This document shows, piece by piece, positions 35,136-47,579 of a stretch of 64,000 nucleotides of DNA. This stretch comes from Ceratorhiza oryzae-sativae. Its lineage: Eukaryota; Basidiomycota; Agaricomycetes; Cantharellales; Ceratobasidiaceae. The position numbers were made by a program, and so were the translations under genes. Within the stretch, counting starts at the first letter, position 1, and every line of letters begins with the position of its first letter. A model generated the notes under the pieces. The model had not been told where the DNA came from. It searched no databases and saw nothing but the letters and a program-made list of their open reading frames with translations. The stretch covers positions 2,604,001-2,668,000 of the forward strand of contig JARWMV010000232.1 in NCBI GenBank assembly GCA_030998015.1, given 5' to 3'.

Positions 35136-36376
35136 ATGAGGCTCTTTAGGCTTGCTCTGGTGGTTAGATCTACCCGCGTATATTCCGATGTCGGGCGGAA
35201 CCTAACTATCAAATCGGTGCAATGTCCTCGAGGCTTTCACCAAACATGTACCACCCCTGGCCGAGTGAGCGGTCCCCAAAAAGTTCTCTTCGGAAACACA
35301 TCTTGATCTTGGTGCAAATCTGCATAGTGGGCCAAAGTAGTTGGAAGAAAGACAGCGGAGGACACCAAAAAGGGAGCCAGATACTCCAAGGCACTCCAGG
35401 TGCGTGCAGAAACAACGTGTGCAATTCAAAGCTGGCTTGACAGACCGCATAGAATATCGCGATTGCGGCCAAAGGTACGCTCCGTTTGAATGTCATTTAG
35501 ATGGGCGCACTCTAACTCTTGTTCGGAAACCAGTTGGGGGTTCCCCTGACCCCAACTTGAACCACGCGTTGGCCGTTGCCCTAAAAAATGCGAGAACAAT
35601 AGGTGTGCCGAAAGATAATATCCAAGCTACGATGAATAGGGCAAGCCGATCGTGCCCCTGTTCAGATCACAGCTCATCTGTCGTCCATTTGTAGATCACA
35701 AACCCCACGGGGCAGGATGCACAACAGAGTGCAACGTATGAAGCGATTGGACCTGGACAAGTCGGTTTGGTTATGTAAGTGTGCATATAAGTAAGTGGCT
35801 TTTGGGCGTCGACTTATTTATCCTGTGCCGCAGCGAGTGCTTGACTGATAACACGACGAGAACGGCCAAAAAGGTCCGAGAGATACTGTCTAACAACAAG
35901 TGAGATAGATTTGTATTTCGGGTATATTATTTAACGTAACCGTCTGTGTTGGTAGTGCACGCCTGGCCCCAGTGGCCTACCAGTTCACACGGCGCGGACA
36001 AATACGCCTCACGCCGGCAGAAGGAACGTCCTTTGAAGACATCTGGGAGCTGGCGGTAGATTCTGGGGCAGAAGATGTGACAGAAATTGCGGCCGATGCC
36101 AGCGAGTCTGGGTCGCCTGAGATCATGGTTCGTTAATATCTGTCTGGTTGCAGGGTGAATTAAAGCGCGGTCGTTCAGATAGCAACCCCTCCAAGCCAGC
36201 TCTCTGGTATAGCGTCGAAGGTCTCCCAGCATACACTGCACAGCGTGGAGCTCGCATATGCACCTACAGAGGAAGTAGAGCCGAATCTATCCCCATCTGA
36301 CCAGGAAGCATTAGAGGAGCTTGTAGAAGAACTAGAGGATAACCCAGATGTTGTACGTGTATGGACTAGCGTCTAA
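35136..36376 (+). CDS. Mitochondrial translational activator TACO1, YebC/PmpR family
   Basis: The start at 35136 (MRLFRLALVVRSTRVYSDVG) gives a basic, acid-free leader fit for mitochondrial import. Spliced exons then read WAKVVGRKTAEDTKKGARYS, NIAIAAK, GGSPDPNLNHALAVALKNAR, GVPKDNIQATMNR, ATYEAIGPGQVGLVM, CLTDNTTRTAKKVREILSNN and FTRRGQIRLTPAEG, closing with LEDNPDVVRVWTSV-stop. This is the complete YebC order of motifs. TACO1 promotes translation of COX1 and other mitochondrial mRNAs, easing ribosome stalling. The intron at 35641-35694 appears to be GC-AG. Downstream exon-like sequence (36395-36592) could be an alternative end. Confidence 0.88.
35641..35694 (+). other. GC-AG intron in the TACO1 gene
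   Basis: Donor GCAAGC directly after ATG-AAT-AGG, acceptor GTAG, length 54. Removal keeps frame into ITNPTGQDAQQSATYEA. No GT donor in the neighbourhood keeps frame. Confidence 0.5.
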
Positions 36377-37076
36377 TAAAAGTTCCACCTATAGCGGACC
36401 GCAGCTCTTCGTGCTTGGCAAGAACGTGCATTTCGCCAAAAGGTGAGCTGGACAGCAGCGGGTGACCTTTCACGCCATCTTCTGTTTTATAATGTGCTAC
36501 ATGTGGTTTGACAGAGTGAGGAGTTGCAACGCGTCCGGCGACTAGTCCTATTCGCTGTCATCAATACTGTTGTGTCTCTGCTTTCGGTTTGAGCTCATTT
36601 ATACAAACCTAGTTCTTTGCTGGTCATCGCACCCCGCAATTCTATCCACGTTGTGTGGTCTAGATGTGGATGTTCTTGGCAGTCCTGCAATGTGTGTCGC
36701 TTGGGTGAGTCATTTGCCCCTGCTCCAATTTGTGCCTATAAGGGGCAACCGCAACAATCTTCTGCCACAACCGAATACTAAAAATTGATCATGTGCTGAC
36801 TAAATCAATAATTCTACCGTGCATAAGACAGAGCCGGTCAGGGCGGCCCGCCAAATGCCAGTCACGAGTACACAAGCGAACCTCCAGTATTCCCTTTTAT
36901 GAGCTCATAGTGTACGGAAACGATCAAAAACAAGGTTGATGCGATTTGCTAGTTTTTCCCGACACGTTGCTAGCGGCCCCTACAACTTCACCCGCGGCCC
37001 GCCCGGATTATGAACTGGCAGGTTGGCCATAAAAGGCTGGTGAAATGCCAATTCTCTAGCCATTCCTCTCTGCAAC
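36377..37076. other. Region between TACO1 and pectinesterase
   Basis: Two exon-like pieces at 36395-36442 and 36515-36592 can be joined by a GT-AG intron (see findings). The rest shows no coding signal. A TATA-like ATAAAAGG lies at 37029-37036, 48 bases upstream of the pectinesterase start. Confidence 0.4.
37029..37036 (+). promoter_or_regulatory. TATA-like box of the pectinesterase gene
   Basis: ATAAAAGG ends about 40 bases before the start codon at 37077. A plausible core promoter, judged on sequence and spacing alone. Confidence 0.35.
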
Positions 37077-38565
37077 ATGATGGGCCTTGCCTCGCTTCTG
37101 TCGGTTTCGCTCTCTACGCTCTCTCTCGTCCTTTCGGTGTCTGGCGCATCGTCGCCTCCGGCCGGAGCTATCACCGTTGGCAATGGCGGAAAGTATGCCA
37201 CGCTTTCTGCTGCTCTCAAGGATACGTCCAGGTGAGCATATACAGAGTTTGCATTGACTCGTGAAAAGAGCTAACGTGATATCAACTCAGCAATGTGTAT
37301 TTTGTCTATGCGGGCACGTACAAGGACCGCGCTGTTATTTCTCGAGCAAACGTCAAGAGTCAGTTTTAGATATCCAATTCTGAGCGTCTGTCTCACCTGA
37401 AAGCGTCGTATTCTAGTTTACGGCCAAACCTCGAACGCTCTAACCTATTCTTCCAACCAAGCTACGATCACTAACAACGTTCCGGCCTCGTCCGCTGGCA
37501 GCAATGACGCGAGCGGCACAGTGCGTGTGCTGGCTTCAGGTGTCAGGTGAGCAAATCCGGTTCACCCTCGGTTGTCTTATTCATCCGGCCGGGCGCATAT
37601 AGCATATACAACCTCAATATTGCCAATACCTACGGCAAACCAGTTGACCAATCGCAAGCAATTGCGTTGTCTGTCCAGGCCGGACAGTTTGCTTGCTACG
37701 GATGCAAGATTAGCGGCTATCAGGATACTCTTCTCGCGGACAAGGGGACCCAGTTTTATGGCAAGAGCTACATTGAAGGGTAAGATGTGATTCATGCGAC
37801 TTCTACTTGTCGATTCTGACTCTTGAGTGGGAACTCAGCGCGGTGGACTTTATCTTTGGCCAACAGGCGAGCATTTGGATCACCGGCTCGACCATCAACA
37901 CCATTGGCAACGGCTACATCACGGCCTCTGGACGCTCGTCTTCCGACTCAAACTACTACGTCATCAACAGCAGCTCTATCACTGGCACTGGCACTCAATA
38001 TCTCGGACGCCCATGGAGGTGAGCAACCGGAGTTTGGCCGTTCCTGAAGACGTCATGATGTTCACGTTTTGCCTCACAGGAACTATGCTAGGGTTCGTCC
38101 AGTCTCAAGCCTGGCTGGCCTATTTCCGATTCTAACGCTATCCTTCTTCAGGTTATCGTCCAGAACACGAACATCGGTAGCCACGTGGTCTCAGCTGGCT
38201 GGAGTGTAAGCCCATTCATTTCGGATGTGTTTAGAGTTTCGTGGGAAAAGCTGACATCCGTTGATCTCCTTAGCAATGGTCAAGCTCGAGCCCGAATACG
38301 GATCACATCTTGTTTGGTGAATACAACAACTCGGGAGGGGGAGCTTGGAGATCTGGCCGGGTCTGTGAGTGCAAGCATGCGCCCTCTGAGATAACCATTT
38401 TAACTGATTGGTATGCCATTCCCACAGCGTTTGCGACCAAGTTGTCGGCTGGGTAAGTGCTTCGTCTTTTTTTTGTTCTGGCACAGGTCTAATCGTGCGG
38501 ATTGTAGTGTTTCGATTTCTACTGTCCTGGGCTCGACCTCGTGGATTGACTCTCAATACATCTGA
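37077..38565 (+). CDS. Secreted pectin methylesterase (CE8)
   Basis: The start at 37077 opens a signal peptide MMGLASLLSVSLSTLSLVLS. The spliced protein carries ITVGNGGKYATLSAALKD, YVYAGTY-type and ALTYSSNQAT segments, then the active-site order of CE8 enzymes: QAIALSVQAGQFACYGCKI, GYQDTLLADKG (first Asp), AVDFIFGQQA (second Asp) and YLGRPWRNYARV (Arg). It ends STSWIDSQYI-stop. The fold is a right-handed beta-helix. The enzyme removes methyl esters from plant pectin, releasing methanol and exposing pectate to lyases and polygalacturonases. All catalytic residues are present and splicing keeps frame throughout, with about nine short exons. The length of about 320 residues is normal for fungal enzymes. 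Confidence 0.93.
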
Positions 38566-38943
38566 GGTATCCATGAGGTGGCGGTCGCTGGGTTTGGGTG
38601 TCTCGCACCTGGCTGCTTGGATGAATCATCTAATGGTACCCAACCGATCGTACATACTTGACAAAAATCCAAGTAACATATCGTTGAGAGCGACTACATG
38701 CATTTAGAGGATAATTGAATACGGTTGGGTGTACGATTTTGGAGCAGCTTCCGGATGTGCCCCAGTGCCGATCCCGAGTCCATTCAGACCAATTTCAACG
38801 TCAATTTTACAACGGTCGATTAAAGGTATTACTGGGCCCTCATGTCAAGTGGAGGAAATACAAAGTACAAGTCAAAACAGAATACGTGTTAGCATTGAGC
38901 ATGAATATCAGAACCAGAGGTATGGCCGAGAAGCCTTTCCTCG
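38566..38943. other. Convergent 3' region
   Basis: Sequence between the pectinesterase and J-protein stops; small overlapping ORFs only, no recognisable coding content. Confidence 0.45.
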
Positions 38944-39877
38944 CTAAATGGAGCCCAACACCTTGATAGCAAGTATCTTGAGGATCTGCGTCAAACAAAG
39001 TCAGAGAGCATCATCTATTAAAGCGAAGGCGTAGACGCACTTCGGCTTTCTGACTCCCGCCTAGTGAAGCAAATACAGCTGCGACAGGTTTGCCTTTGGC
39101 GTCGCGGATAGCACCTAGACGATTCCCAGCATATCCTCCCATAAGCACTAAAATGAAACCATGAGTATTGCGAATTATCACGCGACCCATCTCGAAAAAT
39201 GGCTGTTTACGTGTACTTACTGCCTGGGATGTTTGCGATTATGAACCCTATCCCAGCACCACTTGCCGCGCCAAGATAAGTCCACCAGTGTGCGCGTTTC
39301 TCAACCTCGGGGCGTAGAAGGTCTTCAAACACATCGCCGAATACGTCTTCTGGGTCTGGACGTCGTGCGCCACCCGGCGGAGCAGCGGTGTCAGCCTGGG
39401 TACCAAAACTTTTCAAACATAGAAGAGCCAATCAGTCCCTTTTTCATTTAGTTATTTAGAGTGTCCTCACATGTTGGTAAAGTAGCTGAAGAATGACTCA
39501 GAAGCACCAGGGTCGGTGGTGGTGTGCTCTGTCCGTTGAGAAAAGAGTACGTCGTACTCTTTGCGCCTCACGGGATCAGAGAGGACATAGTATGCATCTG
39601 CAACGGCCTATGCGATCATTAATGGGGTAATAAGTGCGAATAATAAAGTAGCCTTACCTGGAATTTCTCGGTAGCCTGGCGCTTCTCCTCAGCCGTGGCA
39701 TTGCCCAAGCGGTCAGGATGGGTGCTATTTGAACATATAGCCTATGAGCTCTTATATAAGTAGATAATGAGTGACCTACCGGAGACTCTCCTTCTTGTAG
39801 GCAGTGCGGATCTCTTCTGTCGTTGCCGAAGGGGAGATGTGCAGAAGGTCATAATAGTTGGGAAAGGACGATGCCAT
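38944..39877 (-). CDS. J-domain protein, possible membrane-associated type
   Basis: The start at 39877 gives MASSFPNYYDLLHISPSATT, then EEIRTAYKKESLRTHPDRLG with the diagnostic HPD, and the J-domain helix IV ending DPVRRKEYD. A linker with FFSYFTNMFKSFG follows, then PDPEDVFGDVFEDLLRPEVE, and a Gly-rich hydrophobic helix TYLGAASGAGIGFIIANIPG. The tail reads GGYAGNRLGAIRDAKGKPVA and ends VLGSI-stop. J-proteins stimulate Hsp70 ATPase. The Gly-rich segment resembles a glycine-zipper type membrane contact, so association with a membrane is inferred. Five or so exons. Confidence 0.82.
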
Positions 39878-40070
39878 CGCGCTACATGATAACTCATTAG
39901 ATTTTTATAGGTTTAAACCGGGCAAACACCCCACCCACCTTTGTTTTACTTAAACCCGCAGGTGGTGGTGCAGTACAAACCGGTCCTGTTTTGGATTGGC
40001 GCGCAGCGTGACGTCAAACGTTTTGGCCATCATTTCAAATTGGTCCTCATCAAATCTCGCCACCACCAGG

Positions 40071-42934
40071 ATGCCAGACGCGCCACACGATGAAACTCAG
40101 ACAGAATCTGAGGCTTCCGCCACACAATCGCCAGAGTCTCGAGCAAACAGCCCGGTTGCTTCTTCCAAATTGGTTTATCAGGACGGCGGTCCTTCCTGTG
40201 CCCCGTTGCCCGCCGAATCTCACAACATCGAAATAATCATGGCCGCAATTCGATTTCTAGGGAGCTAACAGTAGAAGAGGCAAAAGTAAGAGATTAATCT
40301 CTTTTATTCCACTCGATTAACCCAATACACGAATAGAATGACGATGTTCATAGCTTTATCGAGGAGGCAGTTGATTATCTCACAATCTTCTTGGACAAAC
40401 TCCTGTCCTCAGATTCTGTTCATCTCGCTCATGAGAAATGCATCGCAGAGCTTCGTACGCGAGATTAAGCTCAACCGCACTATTGCAGGACTGATCACTC
40501 TTACAGTTAGCCCCACATTGTTCAACAGGCTATTTCAGCTCCGTTTAGTCTTCAAAGAAATCGCTATTGAACAAAAGCCTCGAATTAGTAAAAAGATCAT
40601 CGTCATATCCTGGGTTGACGACCTTCTAGTAAAAATATGCGCATGTATTCTACATTTGGCCACACATGGCGCGATGCAAGACCTCAAACCCGGAGAATCA
40701 ATCAAAAGCTTCCAGCAAGCTGAAGCTAGAAAAGCAGCTACCCAATTACCAGGTGAGTATACTCTCAAGCAAGCACGGGTAACTTAAATCCTACCGCCAG
40801 ACAAATTCTCCGAGCTTCCGGAGATGTTGATTTCCAAAAACTCTCCACCAGCTACGGCAAGAATGTCGCTCGCGTTACTCTATGGGACCACTGTGTTACG
40901 ACACCGCTATCATCCGCATAATGTTGCAACCGATGCGTTGTAAGTAGCTTTAGCGGATGGCAAAAGCTAGCCTAATAGTCATGTAAAAGTGATACTACAG
41001 CCATGACATCAGTGGTCGCCACCTGTATTGTCAAATACGGGGCGAATTCATATTCATCAAGCCCAGAATACGCACTGACTCTGATTGAATACACCATCCT
41101 GGTCTCGATTTATGCTGTAAGTGGGTGCTAATTGAAGCTAGTTTGTCCCCGCTTACTTTCATAATAGTACGGGATTTGCCACCAAGGCAACCCTTCGTTC
41201 GCACCTCACATCGAGCTCAGTGTTGTCAATCTAGTTGAACTAATTATGGAAAGTTTTTCGCCCTGCTTGGAAACTCGAAAGGTGGAGCATCCGGAGCATC
41301 GGCGGCTCTTGTCGAGGATTTGTTTTTGGTTGAATGGTTTTGGAAGCGTTGGGGAGATGGCTCGACATTGCTTGCTATGGTGGGTTTGAGGCTGGTAAGT
41401 GGACCATAGGCCGATAGCGAATGTCTATTACTGAGAATAATACTACAGACTCGGCATTGGATCCATCATTATAAGCCCGGCATCGCTGACAGGAACCAAG
41501 CCTGTATTGACGTTTTGCTCGCCCGAAGTCCCTGGTCATTTCAAGCAATTCTAGTAAGCAAATTCTATCGAATCAAAACTAATGTTATTTTAAATACGCA
41601 ACCCAGCATTTAGTTGAGGCCCCTACAGTAAATTCCAAGGCTGCGCATCCGCCAAACTCTGAAGAATTATCGATAGTAAAGCTAGTGTGCGAAGCGTACA
41701 CCAAACTTGCAAGAACCAAACAGCGGGACGACCTGAGATATGAGTTGATTCTGGCGGAGGCGTGCAGAAGATTGTGTCCCTATATTCTCGCCGAAGGTGT
41801 GGACGACGGAACGCCATCAAGTACGCCCTTTTTTCATTTAGGTTTGATGATTGACTGATGTTTTTATAGTCCAGAAGCTGCTTTTTGAGTTCCTGGTCTC
41901 TGTTGACTCTTCAATTATTCGAGTCGCCCACGGAAGGTTTGAGGGAGCACTGAACACAAGTACAAACCAAGAAATCATTGAGATGGGTGAGAATACTAGC
42001 CGATTCCTTATTTTGCTTTATTCATATCCGCCCAGTCATGCAAGAAGTCGTAAGGCAAGCGTAAATGAAATTCCCTTGATGTGTTCCCTTTTTTATGTCT
42101 TATTTCGTAGGACTATCGACAGCGCCGAGCCGGGTTCAGAGGTCTATGGAGTGTCCAGGGCAACTATCAATGCTGAAAGACTGAAATATATGCTGGACTT
42201 TCTGGCCACATTCTTGCATGCGAACGCAGCGTGTCATCCACGATCACGGACAACTCGACGTTTATCCCTAAGCTAGTTTCGTGGGGATGCAAGCCTTTGG
42301 ACAAACAACTGGTCTATGGATTCGACAACTGGAGCGTGTTTAGGACGTCGATCATGTTATTACTTGGATGTGCTCATGCTCGGTTCAAAAATGCAGTCCG
42401 TTGATAGGCCAATTTCCCGATTATGAGCAGGAGGCCTTTATGGATGTCGTGCTGAATAACGAGGGCGGCGGGTTATTACAAATATGTGAGTCTATCATCG
42501 AAGACAAATGCTCATGGCTAAATGTAGTGTCAGGTGCACTAGCTCGTTACATGATTGTCACCGAAGATACCCGGATCCTTGACGACCCCGTAACCGTACT
42601 TGAAGTGTGGACCCAAATCAGCAACGCATTACTCGATACTTTTCAGCACAGATTTGTAGCTGAAGACGAGGCGATCTCGGTGGCGGCCAGTGGGACTCTG
42701 TGCGCTTCTCTCGTGTCGATTATTCGTGGCGTCGGGAAACAGACTAGTGCGTTTGTTTTGATTTGTTTCAACCGGCTAAGGCTGATTGGCTTGTCAGGGG
42801 CTGTGATTCTGGCGTCGCCGCGAACCCAAACATTGAGAGCTGAGCTTGAAAAAGCCATGGTCCGGAGTAGTGAATCAGATGACTTTAGGTTGTGTCTTTG
42901 TTGGCAGCTTCAGCGGCCAGGGCTGCGTTTTTAA
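40071..42934 (+). CDS. Uncharacterised large protein, probably helical repeats
   Basis: The start at 40071 (MPDAPHDETQTESEASATQS) gives a disordered acidic head. After an intron near 40208-40265 the coding signal continues as RELTVEEAK and, after another, HSFIEEAVDYLTIFLDKLLS. The rest, in about ten exons, is rich in Leu and Ala helices: SPEYALTLIEYTILVSIYAY, ELSVVNLVELIMESFSPCLE, and QALMLDF-type segments to 42934. The pattern suggests an all-alpha repeat protein, but I recognise no named domain. Exon borders are rough, and the split into one or two genes near 42276-42368 is not settled. No function is proposed. Confidence 0.45.
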
Positions 42935-43568
42935 GTATGGTGGGTTACCCATTGCTTGCATTTTTGGGTAGCTTTAAGTGTCACTATGCAGAAGGGAATA
43001 GACACAATGGGCGTTGAACTTGAAGACTCGGTGCATATAGTCTGTGTGGAATCGAGGGGGTGGTTGCAATTGTTGCCGATGTTTGTTGGTACATCAGAAT
43101 AAAAGAAACGTTGTGACCCCATCAGCGGGTGGCTGTGCAAGACCCACCCTGAACAACAACCCGCCAACGGAACACACGACAACGACCATCGGCTCCTCAG
43201 TTCGTGTCGGGAAGCCCATCTGGATCTGGACTCGGACTTGAGCACCCGGGTCGACTCGCTCTTATACCGTCGAATCTGCTCGCGACTTAATATTGCCAAC
43301 AACAAGTCCCTCCCTCTGTCGCCAACCCCCTCCCCCTCGTCGCCTCCGACATCCCACGCGCCTCTTCGCCCAACGACCACCGTTCCTTGGCCGCTTCAAA
43401 GGCACTATACACATTCATTCCTTTCGCATTCGTGTTCCGTACATCTCGCCTCGCCACTGCCTTGAGGTTTTATTGTACGTGGAGTGTCCCACACCGCCTG
43501 CGCGTGGTGCTGACAAGTGTACATAGCACACACAACATCACCCAAACACCTCGCTTCACCCTTCCACC
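42935..43568. other. Promoter region of the BYR4-like gene
   Basis: No coding signal. From about 43290 to 43560 the plus strand is C/T-rich with few purines, as is common just upstream of fungal start codons. Confidence 0.4.
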
Positions 43569-46500
43569 ATGGCCGCTCCCGTCCCTGCCCCCTCATTCGT
43601 GATCACTCGGACTGAAGAGTGGCCTGAAGCCGACTTTGACCTCCCAGACGATCAAGAGAGTTTTGCCATCGACAACGAGGGAGAGTCCGAGGCCGATGCC
43701 ACTGATGTATCGGCCCGCTTGAAGGGAAGCCGGCCGTCGCTCTCGGGCGCTGGCGCCGTTGCCAGGCTGGGTGGAGCGCCTGTGGAGGACGAAGATTGGG
43801 ACGCAGAGTTTGAAGATCCGCCGCCAAAGGCGCAACATCAGGGGCATCGTCCATGAGCGCATCGCTGGCAAAGTATGCGGGCAAGGTTACACGACTAGGT
43901 TCCATCCGGCCCGAGACAACACGTCCCGTCGAGGACTGGTCCGACGATGGTGACCTCGAGCTGCCGGAACCGTCGCGCACAAACCTCACCCTACCTCCTC
44001 GCGCGCCCTTGCCCCAAGCCGACGTTCCCGAGCTCGAAGATACAGGCGATGTGTCGACGATCAAGGTCGCCAAGCTAAATTTTCCGACGGTTGCCAAATC
44101 GGCGTCTGCCTCGAAATCTGCCATCGCGCCAAATGAAGACGACGATTTCGAGGCCGATTTTGCACTTCCGGAGGATATGGCCAATTTGTCGCTCAAGATC
44201 CTAACCCCTCAGACCTCCACGCTATCACTTCGGCACAAATCCTCCACCGGGGTGTCCGAGGGCATGTGGGGCGAGATGACGACATCCTCCGCGTACTCAG
44301 ACACCTCGAGTTTGTTGTCTATGTACCCGGCGGATGCTAGCCCTAGCGTCACGTCCTCGTCCCAACCCGGAACAGAAACTGATCCGTCCGACGCAGACTT
44401 TGGCATATACGAGGAAGAGGAAGATGAAACATTTGATGGCCTTGTTCTCCCAGAGGGGCTTGCTGGCAAGGCTCTGGCGAAGCATTTGGAGATCAAGAAA
44501 AAGGTTGTTCCTGCCAAAATTGCGGCTGCACAAGATGCAAAAGGGGCTGCCGCCAAGTCACACAAGGCGCTAATGAGACTGAAGACTTTGAATCGGGCCT
44601 TCTCATTGGCGACGATGAAGACCTTAGCCCAAGTCGACTCCGTACCCGCCGCGAACTCATTGACACACCTCGCAGCAAGAGCGTCCCTGTCCCTCGCTCA
44701 GCCAGCATTGTCAAACCCTCGTCCCGTTTACGTACGGAGTCTGTCCTAGATGTCCTTTCATCAGCCTCGAATTACTCATCTATTAGTCGGTCCCGCTCGC
44801 CCAATTCGTCGTCTCGTGGTTCTTTGTCAAGAAAGGACTCCAGGTCTTCACTAGTCTCCCCAACCAACTTTTCGTCTCTTCGTCCGTCCTCATACCGCAC
44901 CACCTCATCCACTCTGCCCCATACTTCTGCATCGACCCTTAATCTCTTGACCATTCCTGGATCCCCATCGGTCACGTCTGGCATCGCTCCACGTCCTGCT
45001 CCGCTCAAGCATCAAAAGTCGCTGGGTCGATTACAACTCTCAGCTGCGAACGCATCAGGATCCGGGGGACAGAGGCTGCCTCGCAAAGCTAGTCTGTCTT
45101 CGCTAGCAGACGCGTCGAACGCTGCCGCTCTCGCATCATCTTCTGGTACCCCTTCAACATCCTCGACCGTCTCGGCCCGCTCTACTGGATTCAATGCTCC
45201 CACGGCTGCATCAAAAGCTAGGAGCAAGCCGGATGCACGAGAGCAAGCTGAAGCCGAAAAGAAGCGGGCATATCCTGTGCCACCTACTCGACCAACGACC
45301 CCTTCAACCAATCCAATTGCCCTTCGCTTAACGATGCCGACTTCAAGCTCGAGGCAGAAGATCCGTCCAGCTATCTCAAGTGTATTCCCATCCCCCGCAA
45401 CTGCGACATCTCAGTCTTTTGCTGACCGCGCAATATCGCCGCAGCCAAGCAACCCTCGTCGTACGCCGACATCCCCCCACCGAGTTCGTACTCGCAGCGG
45501 TGCTAGCAGCGGCGCTACTCCATCTTCGTCAATATCGAGCATGACATCGACTGTGACGTCAGTTAGGGTGTTGCGCAAACCCAAACGTGGCAAAACCTAT
45601 GGAGACGGCACGGAGCTGGATGCATTTGATGACCTTCCCGAGGACACAGAAAAGGAGCGACAGTATCGAGTCCAGCCGGTGGGGCGTGGGCCGCCGCGCG
45701 GTGACAAGGGAAGTGCGACCGCCGCTGCACCCGCAGTTCCTACCAGCGGCACCATAGGGAGGAAGAGTGCGGCCAGCTTAAGAAGACCTCCTTCGAGCGC
45801 GTCTAGTCATGGTAGTGCAGGTAAGTTCTTTTTAGTTGTGTCAAGATGTGCCACGAGCTCATCGAGCTCGTTCATCTAGATATCCCGAAAAACCCTGGGA
45901 TCCAATCCCTTCGGCACAAGCCCAGAATCGATTTCCCACCAAAGGTGGCTGTTCCTGAGCCGCCTGCTCGACGCAGAAAGCCTGTGGTGACTCCAATCAA
46001 TGGGCCCCGGAAAAAGCCGATGCTGATTCGGAATTTGGGCGGGCGGGTGCCGCAAAAAGTAAGTCAGCTTGATTATGATTGATCATCTTCTGATGGGAAT
46101 GGTGTATTAGCTGTGGGAGATATGAAGTGGAATCCCAAGACTCTTCGCTGGGAAGGGAACGAGCAAGTGCTCAAAGAGTTTGATGCGCACTTGCCGTCTT
46201 CCAGGCCCGCATTGATCACCCATTTCACTGGGTCCTCACTTGGGGGGGTAACGTCACCTACCAGTTCGTTCCTGGCGAGCGGCGCGCGTATCGTCGGCAA
46301 CATGATGTTTGACCCTGTACGAATGTGTTGGATTAGCCGGTTGCCCCCCGAAGAAGACGAGCCCGACGTGTTCGCTGGGCTGGCCGACGATGAAGGAGAC
46401 GAGTGGGAGGACAAGGCTGGGACGATCCGCGCGAATGCAGGGCTGACCGCTTCTACCGATGATGTGCAGGACTGGAAAGGATCGGTTCGTTCTACAAATA

Positions 46501-46841
46501 GTGATCGAGCGATGACGATGAGTCCGACCCGGTCGCACACCAAGTCTATGTCTGAGAGCGGCAGCGAAGCGGGCGATCCCCCACCACGTGTCTATGACTC
46601 GCGGAGAAGCGTGCGCGGAAGCTTTGGAGGTCAGAGCGTGTACGAAGAGGTGCCCGGTGTGGATGATAGTCTCATTGCGGCCTGCAGGGCAGCGGAGGAC
46701 CGTCACAAGCAGGAGATGAGGGGCTGGAACGTGCGGAGCCGAGCACGGAGTAGGTCAGTGAAGAGTTCGACCGAGGGAGAAGAGGAACTTGCGCGGACAC
46801 ACCTGTTTGACATCCGCGCACTTGCCACGCGGAAATACTAA
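43569..46841 (+). CDS. BYR4: BYR4/BFA1-like septation-pathway GAP scaffold, three frame slips
   Basis: The start at 43569 (MAAPVPAPSFVITRTEEWPE) is followed by EDEDWDAEFEDPP, the acidic-Trp motif shared by Byr4 and Bfa1. Then come YAGKVTRLGSIRP, DDFEADFALPEDMANLSLKI, TEDFESGLLIGDDEDLSPSR, and a long Ser-rich region. The carboxy domain has PMLIRNLGG, GDMKWNPKTLRWEGNEQVL and ARIVGNMMFDPVRMCWISRL, the diagnostic Byr4/Bfa1 end; the stop is at 46841. With Cdc16/Bub2, Byr4 forms the GAP that holds Spg1/Tem1 inactive at the spindle pole and delays septation. Three one-base slips break the frame: about 43826-43835, 44553-44585, and at the splice donor 46053-46062, where a donor AAG-GTAAGT with one extra G would restore frame. 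Confidence 0.82.
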
Positions 46842-47579
46842 TCGCGATTTTACCTATGCTCATTCTATTGTTCAGGTCTCGCTGTGCATGCTGGTTTGCT
46901 CTTCTGGTTTCTTTTCATTATTAGTTTTTTTTTCATTCCGTGCCTGGTCTGGTCTCTCTTTACTAAGTTTTTTTTCATTGTACCTTCCTTCAATCTCATC
47001 TCACTGTCGACTGATTTGTAGCTTTCTACCTTTTTTCGTTATGACTGTCATGATTGTCCCTCGTTGCATACATGGTTCTCCTTCGTCCCGCGCATATGTT
47101 TCTTGTTTTGCCTGTCTGCCAGGCCGCAATAGCATATAGTTTGCTCTCATCAGGTTCAGGGACATGCACAATTTGGCCTGTCGTCGGGTTGAAATTCAGG
47201 ACGTTCATCTGTCTTTGGATCGACAGGAAGAAGCGCGATAACTGAATTACGCGCTAGCCGCATCTGGAAAAGACATTCTGAGGCATCCTTTTTGGGATAG
47301 CACAAGTCGTGGGCGTCGCTACTCGCCCCCCTGTTCTTGACGTCGACCGCGTCGTTGCGTTGGCACATTCAGGAGGGCGACCGCCGTCCAACACACTCGT
47401 TTTGCACCCCTTCTTGCTCTTTCTCTCCGTTCTTAATCTCTTGTCGGTTCCGGCCCCCGCACAATTTGGACTGAACCGATCCAATTTCAAGTTGAAAGGT
47501 GATTGCGGTTTTTTTCACTCTGCCCACTCTGTCCACCCTGTCCCAGCTGACATTCGCGGCGTGCGTTTCGTTGTCCAGC
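46842..47579. other. Intergenic region, T-rich
   Basis: T-rich runs at 46920-47040 suit the BYR4-like 3' untranslated tail. The remainder is the promoter of the serine-rich gene; C/T-rich sequence precedes its start. No gene is recognised. Confidence 0.4.
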
